Shown here piece by piece: positions 18,232 to 27,039 of a stretch of 64,000 nt of DNA. The notes under the pieces are model-generated. The model was not told the DNA's origin. It saw only the letters and a program-made list of their open reading frames with translations, and ran no database searches. The stretch is from Sulfurovum sp. (GTDB lineage Bacteria; Campylobacterota; Campylobacteria; Campylobacterales; Sulfurovaceae), in NCBI GenBank assembly GCA_030949725.1, contig JAUZSE010000025.1:124001-188000 (forward strand), in the 5' to 3' direction. Position numbers and translations under genes: made by a program. The stretch's first letter is position 1, and each line of letters opens with the position of its first letter.

Positions 18232-19641
18232 CTATTCTTCATCATCATAGCGTTCACCGCGTTTTCGTGCAACGATATCTAATGGTACCCCTTCAAAGTC
18301 ATATTTTTCTCTGAAAAAGTTTGCAAGATAACGTTTGTAAGTAAAGTGCAGAAAATCTGGTCTGTTGGTGATGAGTGCAATTTTGGGTGGTTTGGTCTCG
18401 TATTGGGTTGCAAACTTTATGTTGACTACTACACCATGATGAGAAGGGACATGGTGTCTTCTAATGGCTGCACGTAAAGTGTCATTTAAGTCAGATGTAG
18501 AGATACGTCTTTTATAGCGTCCATATATATCAACAATCTGGCCCAATATCTTATTGACACGTAAACCTGTTTTAGCTGAGATAGTTATGAATGGTGCATA
18601 ATGCAAAAATTTAAGTTCATCGCGAATATCATCGACTACTTCTTCATAGCTTCTGTCTTCTTTGATGTCCCATTTATTCAGTACGATAAGACAGGCTAGT
18701 TTATGCTCTTCTATAAGTCCTGCAACCCTTTCATCTAGTTCTGAGATTTGCTTGGTTGAATCAAGTATGAGTAATACTAAGTTTGCTTTTTTGAGAAGCT
18801 CAATAGTTCTTGTGAGTGCGAACTTTTCGATACCTATGATTTTGGACCGTTTTCTGATGCCAGCTGTATCTATAAATGTAACTTCATGCCCATCATGTTC
18901 TATCATTTCATCTATAGGGTCTATGGTGGTTCATGCTACATCTGATACCACAGAACGTTCTTCACCCAACAATGCGTTAAGCAAAGAGGATTTCCCAGTA
19001 TTGACACGCCCGATGATTGCTACACTTATCTTATTGTCAACTTCATCTTCTTTTACAGTGTTTATTTCACGTACGATTTGTTCAAAAGGATCGATTTCTT
19101 TATCTTCTTCAAGGACAAGACCTTCTTCCTCTTTGGGTGCGGGGATATGTTCTTCTAACCATGCATAAAAATCATTAAAATAACGGTTATGACTCACCGA
19201 CATAGGGAAAGTGGCATCTGCACCAAATTCTAAAAAGTCCCAGTAACGTTCTTCTTCTTTGTCATTGTCTATTTTATTGACGACAAGAGCCAAAGGTTTC
19301 CCTTGGGTTTGTAGTTTGTAGAAGAGTTCTCTGTCTTCTTCACTTGGCAGTGTTTTCCCATCCACCATATAGACAATGATATCTGCTTCTTGGGCTGCTC
19401 TTAGTGAAAATTCTGCTACTTTACTAAAGAGTTCAGAAGAATAATCTATACCACCCGTATCAAGAACCTCAAATTCTCGATTTTCAGAAATGGTTACAAT
19501 ACGTCTTTTGACATCTCTTGTGGTACCTGATCTATCTGATGTGATAGCATCTCTTTGTCTGGCTAAACGGTTGAAGAGAGAACTCTTCCCTACATTTGGT
19601 CGTCCAACAATGGCTACTTTTTTTAGTGTTTGTTCTTGCAT
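18232..19641 (-). CDS. der: Ribosome-assembly GTPase Der (EngA), interrupted by one in-frame TGA
   Basis: About 469 residues if read through. Two tandem GTPase domains: G1 'GRPNVGKSSLFNRL' near residue 12 with 'SGTTRD' and 'DTGG', and a second G1 'GRVNTGKSSLLNALLGEE' near residue 213, then 'DTAGIRKRSK', 'LNKWD' and a C-terminal KH-like domain ending in a basic tail. Codon 237 (18931-18933 on the plus strand, tca) reads TGA where the family has the Gly of the 'GTT' switch; the frame does not change on either side. A single G-to-T change explains it. Der is essential in most bacteria and TGA is used as a normal stop here, so a base error is most likely. The start was chosen at 'MQEQTLKKVAIVG' rather than an upstream extension. 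Confidence 0.9.
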
Positions 19642-19699
19642 TATTATAGTACTTTCTCTACCGTTTGTCGGGTAGATGGATAGATTTTTATTGTTAGAA

Positions 19700-20884
19700 T
19701 TATAGCACATTTTCACTAGGCATCTGCTCTACATAAATAGACTGCGAAGGAAAGGCAAAAGATGAGCCATTATCTTCAACTATTTTCATGATTTCAAGAT
19801 GTATATTTTCACGAATACTTAAGTACTTTTCCCAGTTTGAAGTAGAGGTAAAGGTATAGATAAAGATGTTGAGTGCAGAATCTCCAAAAGAATTAAAGTT
19901 TACCAAAAGAGTTTCTTTTTGAGAAATATCCTTATGGTTATGAAGCATATATTTTATCTCTTCAACTATCTTTATAATTTGAGTGCTAGAAGTACTATAG
20001 GTAAGACCTACGTTCATTTTTACACGTCTCACCCCACGGCGTGAAAAGTTTTCTATAGGGTTGTTTGCCACAATTTGGTTGGGAACAGTGATAAGAGATT
20101 TACCAAATGAACGTACCTTAGTAGTACGCATACCTATGTCTTCAACCGTACCTTCTACACCATTTACTTTTATCCATTCTCCGATACGTATAGATTTATC
20201 TGCAAGAAGAGAAAACGAACCAAAAAGATTTGCAGCTGTGTCTTTGGCAGCGAATGCAAATGCAAGTCCCCCTATACCCAAAGAGGCAATAAGTGCAGTG
20301 ACATTGATGCCCCATACCTGTAACATCGCACCAAGCCCAATACCTGAAATAATGATTTTGAGCATGGTGAGTATGAAGTTACCTACTTCTTGAGATAAGT
20401 CCGAAGAGAATTTAGCAGCAAATTTATGTGAAAATTCACGCAAGGCTTCGATGACAGCCAGTATCGCCCAAAAAGTATCATAGACGATAAGTGTATTTAA
20501 AATATTTTTAATGGTTGGTGTTTCTTTAAAAATAATCAAAAAGAAAAGATGTATAGCAACGACTACAAATGCAAAACGTACAGGAGCCTTCAATGCAGAA
20601 ATAATACGGTCATCATAATAATTATTTGAGAGTTTTGCTAGTTTTTGTAGTGTACCCATAATGATATAGGTAAATAATCCGCGAAAACCCATAAAGAGTA
20701 AAAATACAAGTATGGCAGCAATCCATTGTGCAAGTGGAACATCAAAAAACATACTACTAAAGAAGTCACCATATTTAGAATTATAGATAGGTACAAGAAG
20801 GTCTTGTGCCACATGATTCATATTCATATTAAGTCCATCTATGACATCTAAGGAGTCGCTTGTATTATGTTCATTGCTTGACAT
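19700..20884 (-). CDS. Small-conductance mechanosensitive channel (MscS family)
   Basis: 394 residues. Four or five predicted membrane helices lie between residues 50 and 210. The pore helix has 'GIGGLAFAFAAKDTAANLFGS', followed by the beta domain 'IRIGEWIKVNGVEGTVEDIGMRTTKVRSF' pattern (pieces: 'GVEGTVEDIGMRTT', 'ITVPNQIVANNPIENFS'). A cytoplasmic alpha/beta C-terminal domain completes the fold. It should open under membrane tension to release solutes in the inner membrane. The first 40 residues are a polar extension. der follows 58 nt downstream on the same strand. Confidence 0.93.
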   Translation of the reverse strand: MSSNEHNTSDSLDVIDGLNMNMNHVAQDLLVPIYNSKYGDFFSSMFFDVPLAQWIAAILVFLLFMGFRGLFTYIIMGTLQKLAKLSNNYYDDRIISALKAPVRFAFVVVAIHLFFLIIFKETPTIKNILNTLIVYDTFWAILAVIEALREFSHKFAAKFSSDLSQEVGNFILTMLKIIISGIGLGAMLQVWGINVTALIASLGIGGLAFAFAAKDTAANLFGSFSLLADKSIRIGEWIKVNGVEGTVEDIGMRTTKVRSFGKSLITVPNQIVANNPIENFSRRGVRRVKMNVGLTYSTSSTQIIKIVEEIKYMLHNHKDISQKETLLVNFNSFGDSALNIFIYTFTSTSNWEKYLSIRENIHLEIMKIVEDNGSSFAFPSQSIYVEQMPSENVL

Positions 20885-20959
20885 TTTTGTATCCTCATGG
20901 TTTATTACGACATTCTACCTAAATATGATACACTTCCAAAAATATAAAAGGCAGGCAGT

Positions 20960-21869
20960 GTGAAAAATGTGAAAAAAATGATTCAAAACATGGATAGAGG
21001 TATCCTTTTTATGTTGTTAGCCTCACTTTCCTTTGCTTTTATGGGAGGGTTTGCTAAAGTAGTTAGTCAAACATTACCTCCCGTCGAAGTGACTTTTTTT
21101 AGAAATATCTTTGGTGTTGTGCTTGTTGGGCTTGCTATTTACAAAGTGCCACTAAAGCAAACTGGAGGAAGACCTTGGTTGCTACTGTTTCGTGGTTCCA
21201 TGGGTTTTGCCGCACTTTTGGCATACTTTTATATCATGGCACATATCCCTTTGGGTGAAGCCGTCACGTATAACAAAACATCACCGATTTTTGTTGCTAT
21301 TTTTGCCTATTTATTCTTAAATGAAAAATTACATAAAAATGCTATATTTGCTATAGCGATAGGATTTGTAGGTATTATATTGGTGGCACAACCTCAAGGT
21401 GGGACATTTGACAAGTATGACATACTGGGTATATTCTCAGGCATAGGGGCAGCTTTGGCATACACATCCATAAGAGAACTTAGAAAATACTACGACACAC
21501 GTGCCATAGTGATGTCTTTTATGCTTGTAGGGACTGTGGGCACCACTTTTTTTAATGCTTGTCACCCCTTATATAAGCGTTTCAGAAGATTTTGACTGGA
21601 TGTTTGCAGAGTTTGTGATGCCCGAGGGAGTAGAGTGGGGGTATGTTACTGCCGTAGGTATATTTGCTACTATTTCCCAACTTTTGATGACAAAAGCCTA
21701 TGAGTTAACTAAAGCAGGGATTGTGGGTACGATTTCTTACAGTAACATAGTCTTTGCCGTCATTATAGGTACGATGTTAGGTGATCCTATACCTGATTTT
21801 TGGACATTTTTAGGTATAATTTTGGTTATTGCTTCGGGGCTTTTGGTAGCTTTGGCTAAGGAGAAATAG
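20960..21869 (+). CDS. EamA-family (DMT) transporter, frameshifted
   Basis: About 302 residues when joined, the normal ten-helix size for DMT-superfamily permeases. The first half starts at a GTG and shows 'LLASLSFAFMGGFAKV' and 'EVTFFRNIFGVVLVG'. The second EamA repeat continues in the next frame from 'VTPYISVSEDFDW' and ends with 'LGIILVIASGLLVALAKEK'. The frames part at a run of seven T (21547-21553); removing one T gives 'TVGTTFLMLVTPY'. Substrate unknown: members move amino acids, sugars or drugs across the inner membrane. It diverges from mscS. Confidence 0.85.
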
Positions 21870-21886
21870 CTTAATAAAGGAAAAAT

Positions 21887-22108
21887 ATGCTTTCACTTCA
21901 AATAGATAATCCAATGGTAGAGAATTATCTCTCTGCTAGGTTTAAAGATGATACAGAGAAAATGACAATTTTTATTAATGATTTTATAGAAAAAGAGTTG
22001 ATCAAAAAAGATATTACTATCGCTTTTGGAGAGTTGGATGAGATGTTAAATTCCAATAAAAAGGCAAATACTTTAGAAAGTTTGATAGAAGAGATAAGAC
22101 CGAGATAA
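21887..22108 (+). CDS. Putative antitoxin of a RelE/ParE-type pair
   Basis: 73 residues, small and acidic with a helical N-terminal part ('NPMVENYLSARFKDDTEKMTIFI') and a C-terminal tail 'ANTLESLIEEIRPR' of the kind that wraps a toxin. It directly precedes, by 2 nt, a gene with clear RelE/ParE features, which is the main support for the call. It resembles short ribbon-helix-helix or RelB-like antitoxins, but no exact family could be fixed. Confidence 0.65.
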   Translation: MLSLQIDNPMVENYLSARFKDDTEKMTIFINDFIEKELIKKDITIAFGELDEMLNSNKKANTLESLIEEIRPR

Positions 22109-22110
22109 GT

Positions 22111-22446
22111 ATGTCTATTATTACTACAGATACATTTGATAAAAATGTAAAGAAAATTTATAAAAAAGATAAGCTACTCTATAAGGATTTACAAAGGCTT
22201 CTTGAAGCTTTAAGTACAAATCCCAAAGAAGGAATATCGTTAGGAAATAATGCATATAAAATAAGACTTCAAAATAGTTCTTCTAATAGAGGTAAAAGTG
22301 GAGGATATAGAGTTGTTTCGTATTTTTGGAATGAAAAAACTTTAGGACTTTTGACAATTTATTCTAAATCAGAGAGAGAAAATATTTTTGAGCATGAGAT
22401 TGAATTGCTGATTAAAGAGTTGGCTATGAAAGTATCAAATATATAG
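22111..22446 (+). CDS. RelE/ParE-family toxin
   Basis: 111 residues. The family pattern is visible in '[23 protein letters not shown]', '[21 protein letters not shown]', '[12 protein letters not shown]' and '[15 protein letters not shown]'. The 'GKSGGYRV' followed by 'LLTIYSKSE' is typical of a RelE-like group found widely in epsilonproteobacteria. RelE members cut mRNA on the ribosome and ParE members poison gyrase; sequence alone does not decide here. Lies between a transporter gene and kdsA, with no mobile-element remnants seen. Confidence 0.8.
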   Translation: MSIITTDTFDKNVKKIYKKDKLLYKDLQRLLEALSTNPKEGISLGNNAYKIRLQNSSSNRGKSGGYRVVSYFWNEKTLGLLTIYSKSERENIFEHEIELLIKELAMKVSNI

Positions 22447-22523
22447 AGTTATACTTTGAAAATTTTAGATATAATCTAAGTCATACTTCAAGGCTAATTA
22501 ATAGCTTTTCCAAAAGGAACAAA

Positions 22524-23324
22524 ATGATACTTATAGCAGGACCTTGTGTTTTAGAGAGTAGAGATACGGTAATGAGAATAGCAGAATCACTCAATAAATA
22601 TTATGTAGATTGTACCAAAGATTTTTATTTTAAAGCGAGTTTTGATAAAGCCAACCGTACCAGCTTAGATTCTTTTAGAGGTCCAGGCTTGGATGAGGGA
22701 CTTAAAATGCTTCAAGAAGTTAAAGATACTTTTGGCTATAAGATACTTACCGATGTACATGATTATACGCAACCAAAATCAGTAGCTGAGGTAGCAGATG
22801 TCTTACAAATACCTGCATTTTTATGTCGTCAAACAGATTTACTGGTTGCTGCTGCAAAGACATCCGCAGTAGTAAATATAAAAAAAGGACAGTTTTTAGC
22901 ACCTGCCGCGATGGAACATTCTGTAGCTAAAGTACTTAAAACACGTGGTTTTGATGGTAAGGTTACGTATGAAAATGCACAAAAATACAATGTATGGCTA
23001 ACAGAACGAGGGTCTAGCTTTGGGTATGGCAATCTTATAGTAGATATGCGAGGTTTAAAAACCATGAGAGAGTTCGCACCAGTCATCTTTGATGCTACGC
23101 ACTCCGTACAGCAACCAGCTTCAGGTGCTGCTACATCAGGTGGTGACTCATCACTTGTGCCATACCTAAGTCGTGCAGCAGCTGCCGTAGGTGTAGATGG
23201 TTTCTTTTTTGAGACGCATTTTGACCCAAGTATTGCGTTGAGTGATGGGCCCAATATGATTGAGTTAAATAAGTTAGAAGCACTGATGAAACAGATTGAA
23301 GCGATACAAGCTATCGTAGACTAA
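22524..23324 (+). CDS. kdsA: 2-dehydro-3-deoxyphosphooctonate aldolase (KDO-8-phosphate synthase)
   Basis: 266 residues. TIM-barrel motifs: '[12 protein letters not shown]', '[13 protein letters not shown]', 'GLKMLQEVK', 'ILTDVHD', '[14 protein letters not shown]', '[10 protein letters not shown]', 'DATHSVQQP' and 'FFETHFDPS'. It condenses phosphoenolpyruvate with arabinose-5-phosphate to give KDO-8-phosphate for lipopolysaccharide. It heads the kdsA-ribH-nusB group, a gene order typical of epsilonproteobacteria. An AAAAGGAAC ribosome site precedes the start. Confidence 0.96.
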   Translation: MILIAGPCVLESRDTVMRIAESLNKYYVDCTKDFYFKASFDKANRTSLDSFRGPGLDEGLKMLQEVKDTFGYKILTDVHDYTQPKSVAEVADVLQIPAFLCRQTDLLVAAAKTSAVVNIKKGQFLAPAAMEHSVAKVLKTRGFDGKVTYENAQKYNVWLTERGSSFGYGNLIVDMRGLKTMREFAPVIFDATHSVQQPASGAATSGGDSSLVPYLSRAAAAVGVDGFFFETHFDPSIALSDGPNMIELNKLEALMKQIEAIQAIVD

Positions 23325-23349
23325 TATTACATATAATTAAAGGAAAAAA

Positions 23350-23817
23350 ATGAAAACAGTAGAAGGTAATTTACAAGTAAACAAGAGCAAAAAAGTAGCG
23401 ATCATCAATGGGAGATTTAACCATTTCATTACAGATAGATTGGTAGAAGGTGCAGTGGATGCTTATACGAGACATGGTGGGAATCCAGATGATTTGGATC
23501 TTATTTTGGTGCCTGGTGCATTTGAAATACCATTGGCATTGGACAAAGCATTTGCTTCTGGTAAATATGATGCTATTTGTTGTTTAGGGGCAGTGATTCG
23601 TGGTGCTACACCACATTTTGATTATATCTCTGCAGAGGCAACCAAAGGTGTGGCATCTGTGACACTCAAATATGCTAAACCAGCAACATTTGGTGTACTT
23701 ACAGTAGATAGTATAGAACAAGCCATTGAGAGAGCAGGTACTAAAGCAGGAAACAAAGGTGCAGAAGCGATGGTAGGACTTATTGAGCTTATCAATCTTT
23801 ACGAGGAACTTGCTTAA
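23350..23817 (+). CDS. ribH: 6,7-dimethyl-8-ribityllumazine synthase
   Basis: 155 residues, standard length. Motifs: '[18 protein letters not shown]', '[12 protein letters not shown]', '[16 protein letters not shown]' (with the catalytic His) and '[24 protein letters not shown]'. It makes the lumazine precursor of riboflavin from the ribityl-pyrimidine and dihydroxybutanone phosphate, as a cytoplasmic capsid-like oligomer. The stop overlaps the nusB start (TAATG). Confidence 0.97.
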   Translation: MKTVEGNLQVNKSKKVAIINGRFNHFITDRLVEGAVDAYTRHGGNPDDLDLILVPGAFEIPLALDKAFASGKYDAICCLGAVIRGATPHFDYISAEATKGVASVTLKYAKPATFGVLTVDSIEQAIERAGTKAGNKGAEAMVGLIELINLYEELA

Positions 23818-24260
23818 TGGCAACTAGACATCAAGCACGTACTGCGGTTGTAGGTTTACTCTATGCCTTTGATTTGGGTAATGAAAATATTGCAAATTTT
23901 TCAGATGAAATACTTGAAGAAGGTAAAATACGTAACAAGCAAAGAGAATTTTCAAATAGTTTATTTTCAGGTACTATTGAAAACCTTTTTATGCTAGATA
24001 CAGAAATTAAATCACATTTAAAAGAGTGGGATTACGATGGCATAGGTAAAGTAGAAAAAGCGATTATGAGACTGGGAGCCTATGAGATACTTATCGCCAA
24101 AACAGACAGAGCCATCATCATCAATGAAGCGGTGGAACTTGCAAAAGTATTGGCAGATGAGAAGTCTCCACAGTTTATCAATGGTGTTTTAGATGCTATT
24201 GGGAAATCTGTTAAGGAAACAAAAGTAGAAGAAGTAACATCTACAGAAGAGAAAGAGTAA
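23817..24260 (+). CDS. nusB: Transcription antitermination factor NusB
   Basis: 147 residues. All-helical NusB fold: 'TRHQARTAVVGLLYAFDLG' at the N-terminus, 'IGKVEKAIMRLGAYEIL' and 'AIIINEAVELAKVLADEKSPQFINGVLDAIGK' region at the C-terminus (pieces are diagnostic). It binds boxA RNA with NusE in rRNA antitermination complexes. The acidic tail is variable. In many relatives the next gene in the operon is housekeeping; here an ATPase/DUF4276 pair follows after 6 nt. Confidence 0.95.
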   Translation: MATRHQARTAVVGLLYAFDLGNENIANFSDEILEEGKIRNKQREFSNSLFSGTIENLFMLDTEIKSHLKEWDYDGIGKVEKAIMRLGAYEILIAKTDRAIIINEAVELAKVLADEKSPQFINGVLDAIGKSVKETKVEEVTSTEEKE

Positions 24261-24266
24261 ATTATT

Positions 24267-25325
24267 ATGTCCGAAAAATTAGATAGATTAAATCGTTTAA
24301 AAATTAATGGTTATAAATCTATCAAATCTTTGGATATAGAGCTAGAACCCCTCAATCTTTTAATTGGTGCAAATGGGGTGGGGAAGAGTAACTTTATTGG
24401 ATTTTTTAAGTTTATGAAAAAAATTCTTGATAAAGATTTACAATTTTATGTAGCACAACAAGGTGGAGCAAATAAGATACTTCATTTTGGACAAAAAGTA
24501 ACGGAAGAAATTACTTTTGAATTGACCTCTAATTTATTATTTTATAGTGTTGAGATAATTCCAAATATGAAAGATAAATTTATTTTTAAAAGAGAAGTCA
24601 TTTCTTATTCTCAAGGAAACGAAATTATTTTAGCTAAAGATGGAGATATGGAGTCTGGAGCATTCACTTCTTTTATTCCCGATTTATGGAAAACATATCA
24701 TTTTCACGATACTAGTGTTACGGCTAAAGTAAAGCAGACTAGTAATATTAATGACAATTTATTCTTATCTTCTGATGCACATAATCTATCAGCTTTTTTA
24801 TATGCTATTAAACTCAACAGTCCTAAATCATATAAAAAAATTGTTAAAACCATCCAAAGGGTTGCACCTTTTTTTCATGATTTTATTTTGGAACCTGAAA
24901 TTCATAACAGTGATATGATTAGACTCAAATGGAAGCATAAGGGAACAGATGCGTATTTTGATGCGAATGATTTTTCGGATGGAACATTACGATTTATTTG
25001 TTTGACTATACTACTTTTACAACCAAATCTTCCTACTATTATATTACTTGATGAACCTGAGTTGGGGCTTCATCCTTTTGCATTGAAACTCTTAGCTTCT
25101 ATGTTTAGGATCACTTCTAAAAAGACGCAAATTATCGCTTCTACTCAATCAGCGACTTTAGCAGATGAATTTGATATAGAAAATATTATTGTTGTTGATA
25201 GAGTAGGAAATCATTCGGAGTTTAAACGTTTAGATGAAGATGATTATAAATTATGGTTAGAAGAGTATAGTGTGGGAGAGATGTGGCAAAAGAATCTTAT
25301 AGGTGGAGTGCCTAGTTATGACTAG
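24267..25325 (+). CDS. AAA family ATPase (RecF/OLD-like, AAA_21), partner of a DUF4276 protein
   Basis: 352 residues. ABC/SMC-type ATPase: Walker A 'LIGANGVGKSNFIGF' near residues 32-46, an insertion region of about 150 residues, an ABC-like signature 'DFSDGTLRFICL', Walker B 'TIILLDEPELGLHPFAL' and the D/H-loop region 'QIIASTQSATLADEF'. Such single-domain ATPases often pair with a nuclease or TOPRIM partner in phage-defence modules (OLD, PARIS, Septu-like). Here it overlaps the DUF4276 gene by 8 nt, so the two proteins are probably made together. It is inserted between nusB and mqnC without a visible break in operon spacing. A defence role is inference. Confidence 0.85.
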   Translation: MSEKLDRLNRLKINGYKSIKSLDIELEPLNLLIGANGVGKSNFIGFFKFMKKILDKDLQFYVAQQGGANKILHFGQKVTEEITFELTSNLLFYSVEIIPNMKDKFIFKREVISYSQGNEIILAKDGDMESGAFTSFIPDLWKTYHFHDTSVTAKVKQTSNINDNLFLSSDAHNLSAFLYAIKLNSPKSYKKIVKTIQRVAPFFHDFILEPEIHNSDMIRLKWKHKGTDAYFDANDFSDGTLRFICLTILLLQPNLPTIILLDEPELGLHPFALKLLASMFRITSKKTQIIASTQSATLADEFDIENIIVVDRVGNHSEFKRLDEDDYKLWLEEYSVGEMWQKNLIGGVPSYD

Positions 25326-25968
25326 AGTGGGTATTTCTGTCGAAGGTCAAATAGAAGATGAATTTTGTAAGCAAATTCTAACGCCTTATTTTAGAGATTT
25401 TAATATAGAGCTCACTCCAATTATCGTATCAACTAAAAGAATAAAATGTGGTATTAAACATAAAGGTGGTTGTATTAATTTAGATAGAGTTCAAAATGAA
25501 TTACAAAAGTTATTACCTAGTTTTGATTATGTAAGCACTTTTTATGATTTATATGGATTTGATGGTATTTCTTTAGAGATAACAGCAGATGAACTAGAAA
25601 AACAAATTTTAGACCGATTTAATACGCCTAAACTTATTCCGTATATCCAAAAGTATGAGTTTGAGACCTTACTTTTAAGCCAACCTTCGTATTATGAAGA
25701 ATATTTTGAAGATAAAAAAGCTAAAATAGTAGTAGAAAAGATGATTTCTTCTTGTGGTGGAGAGGTGGAGAGTGTAAATAACTCAAAAAAGACAGCACCT
25801 TCTAAACGAATAATAAAGTTTTTTAATGACTTTGATGACTCTTATGATAAGGTATTTCATGGTTCGGCTATTCTTCAAGATATAGGATTAGACAAAGTCA
25901 TGCAAAAATGTCATAGATTTGCTTCTTGGATAGAAAAAATAAAAACTTTAAGTAAAGGAAAAAAATGA
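25318..25968 (+). CDS. DUF4276 family protein, likely TOPRIM-like effector
   Basis: 216 residues from the ATG at 25318, which overlaps the ATPase stop; a longer frame by 5 codons is less likely. 'GISVEGQIEDEF' at the N-terminus resembles the acidic 'VEGxTE' motif of OLD-type TOPRIM nucleases. 'YIQKYEFETLLLS' is the conserved EFE segment of DUF4276, and 'KKTAPSKRIIKFF' is also typical. No biochemical role is established for the family that I can name. The overlap with the ATPase gene upstream and the ATGA overlap with mqnC downstream show it is read as part of one transcript. Confidence 0.82.
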   Translation: MTRVGISVEGQIEDEFCKQILTPYFRDFNIELTPIIVSTKRIKCGIKHKGGCINLDRVQNELQKLLPSFDYVSTFYDLYGFDGISLEITADELEKQILDRFNTPKLIPYIQKYEFETLLLSQPSYYEEYFEDKKAKIVVEKMISSCGGEVESVNNSKKTAPSKRIIKFFNDFDDSYDKVFHGSAILQDIGLDKVMQKCHRFASWIEKIKTLSKGKK

Positions 25969-27026
25969 CAGCACCAAAAATAAAACGCATGACAATAGAA
26001 GAAGCCATAGAACTCATAGAAACCGAAGACCTAAAAACTCTAGGGAAAATGGCTCTGGCACGTAAACAAGAGATGCATCCTGAAGGGGTGACTACTTTTG
26101 TGGTCGATAGAAATATTAATTATACCAATATCTGTTGGGTGGATTGTAAATTTTGTGCTTTTTATACGCATGAGAAAAAAGAAGATGCGTATATCTTGAG
26201 CTTTGAGGAGATTGACCAGAAGATAGATGAACTTCTTGCCATTGGTGGTACACAAATCCTTTTTCAAGGAGGGGTACATCCTAAGCTTGAGATAGAGTGG
26301 TATGAAGATTTGGTTGGACATATCTCTACCAAATATCCACAAGTAACTATTCACGGTTTTTCTTCTATTGAGATTGATTATATTGCGACCCGTTCTAAAA
26401 TTTCCATTTCAGAAGTGATACGTCGTCTAAGAGATAAAGGGCTTTCTTCCATACCTGGAGCAGGAGCGGAGATACTCTCAGATAGAGTTCGTGACATCAT
26501 AGCACCCAAGAAACATGATAAAGACCAATGGCTTGAAGTACACAGACAGGCACATAAACTAGGTGTAAAATCTACTGCAACGATGATGTATGGTACGGTT
26601 GAGACCATTCGTGAGATTGTTGAGCATTGGGATTATGTGCGTCAACTTCAAGATGAAACAGGTGGATTTAGAGCCTTTATTATGTGGTCTTACCAAAGTG
26701 ACCATACGCAGTTAAAACGTGAACTCCCTACGATTACAAAAACAACACCCAACCAGTATTTGAGATACCTAGCGGTGGCACGTTTGTTTTTAGACAATGT
26801 ACCTAATATTCAAAGTTCATGGGTCACTCAAGGCTCTTACGTGGGACAAATGGCACTTTTGTTTGGTGCCAATGATTTGGGATCAACTATGATGGAAGAA
26901 AATGTTGTCTCAGCAGCAGGTGCACATAATGAGATGAACCAAGATGAGATGATAAAGTTGATACGTGATGTAGGTGAGAAGCCTGCTAAGCGTAATACGG
27001 CTTATGATGTTTTGGAGAGATTTTAA
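25965..27026 (+). CDS. mqnC: Cyclic dehypoxanthine futalosine synthase (radical SAM)
   Basis: 353 residues. The radical-SAM cluster motif is 'CWVDCKFCAFY' (Cys at x3x2 spacing) near residues 57-67, with 'ILFQGGVHPKLEIEWYEDL', 'SIPGAGAEILSDRVR' and 'ATMMYGTVET' as MqnC family markers. It catalyses a ring-forming step of the futalosine route to menaquinone, the standard quinone route in Campylobacterota. The start overlaps the DUF4276 stop. The downstream M16 gene starts 14 nt later. Confidence 0.94.
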   Translation: MTAPKIKRMTIEEAIELIETEDLKTLGKMALARKQEMHPEGVTTFVVDRNINYTNICWVDCKFCAFYTHEKKEDAYILSFEEIDQKIDELLAIGGTQILFQGGVHPKLEIEWYEDLVGHISTKYPQVTIHGFSSIEIDYIATRSKISISEVIRRLRDKGLSSIPGAGAEILSDRVRDIIAPKKHDKDQWLEVHRQAHKLGVKSTATMMYGTVETIREIVEHWDYVRQLQDETGGFRAFIMWSYQSDHTQLKRELPTITKTTPNQYLRYLAVARLFLDNVPNIQSSWVTQGSYVGQMALLFGANDLGSTMMEENVVSAAGAHNEMNQDEMIKLIRDVGEKPAKRNTAYDVLERF

Positions 27027-27039
27027 AGATGGAGCAAAA

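Noticed and set aside
18931-18933. Alternative genetic code with TGA as glycine
   Set aside because: TGA ends several overlapping genes correctly here (neuB, phosphomutase, galU), so a global recoding cannot hold.
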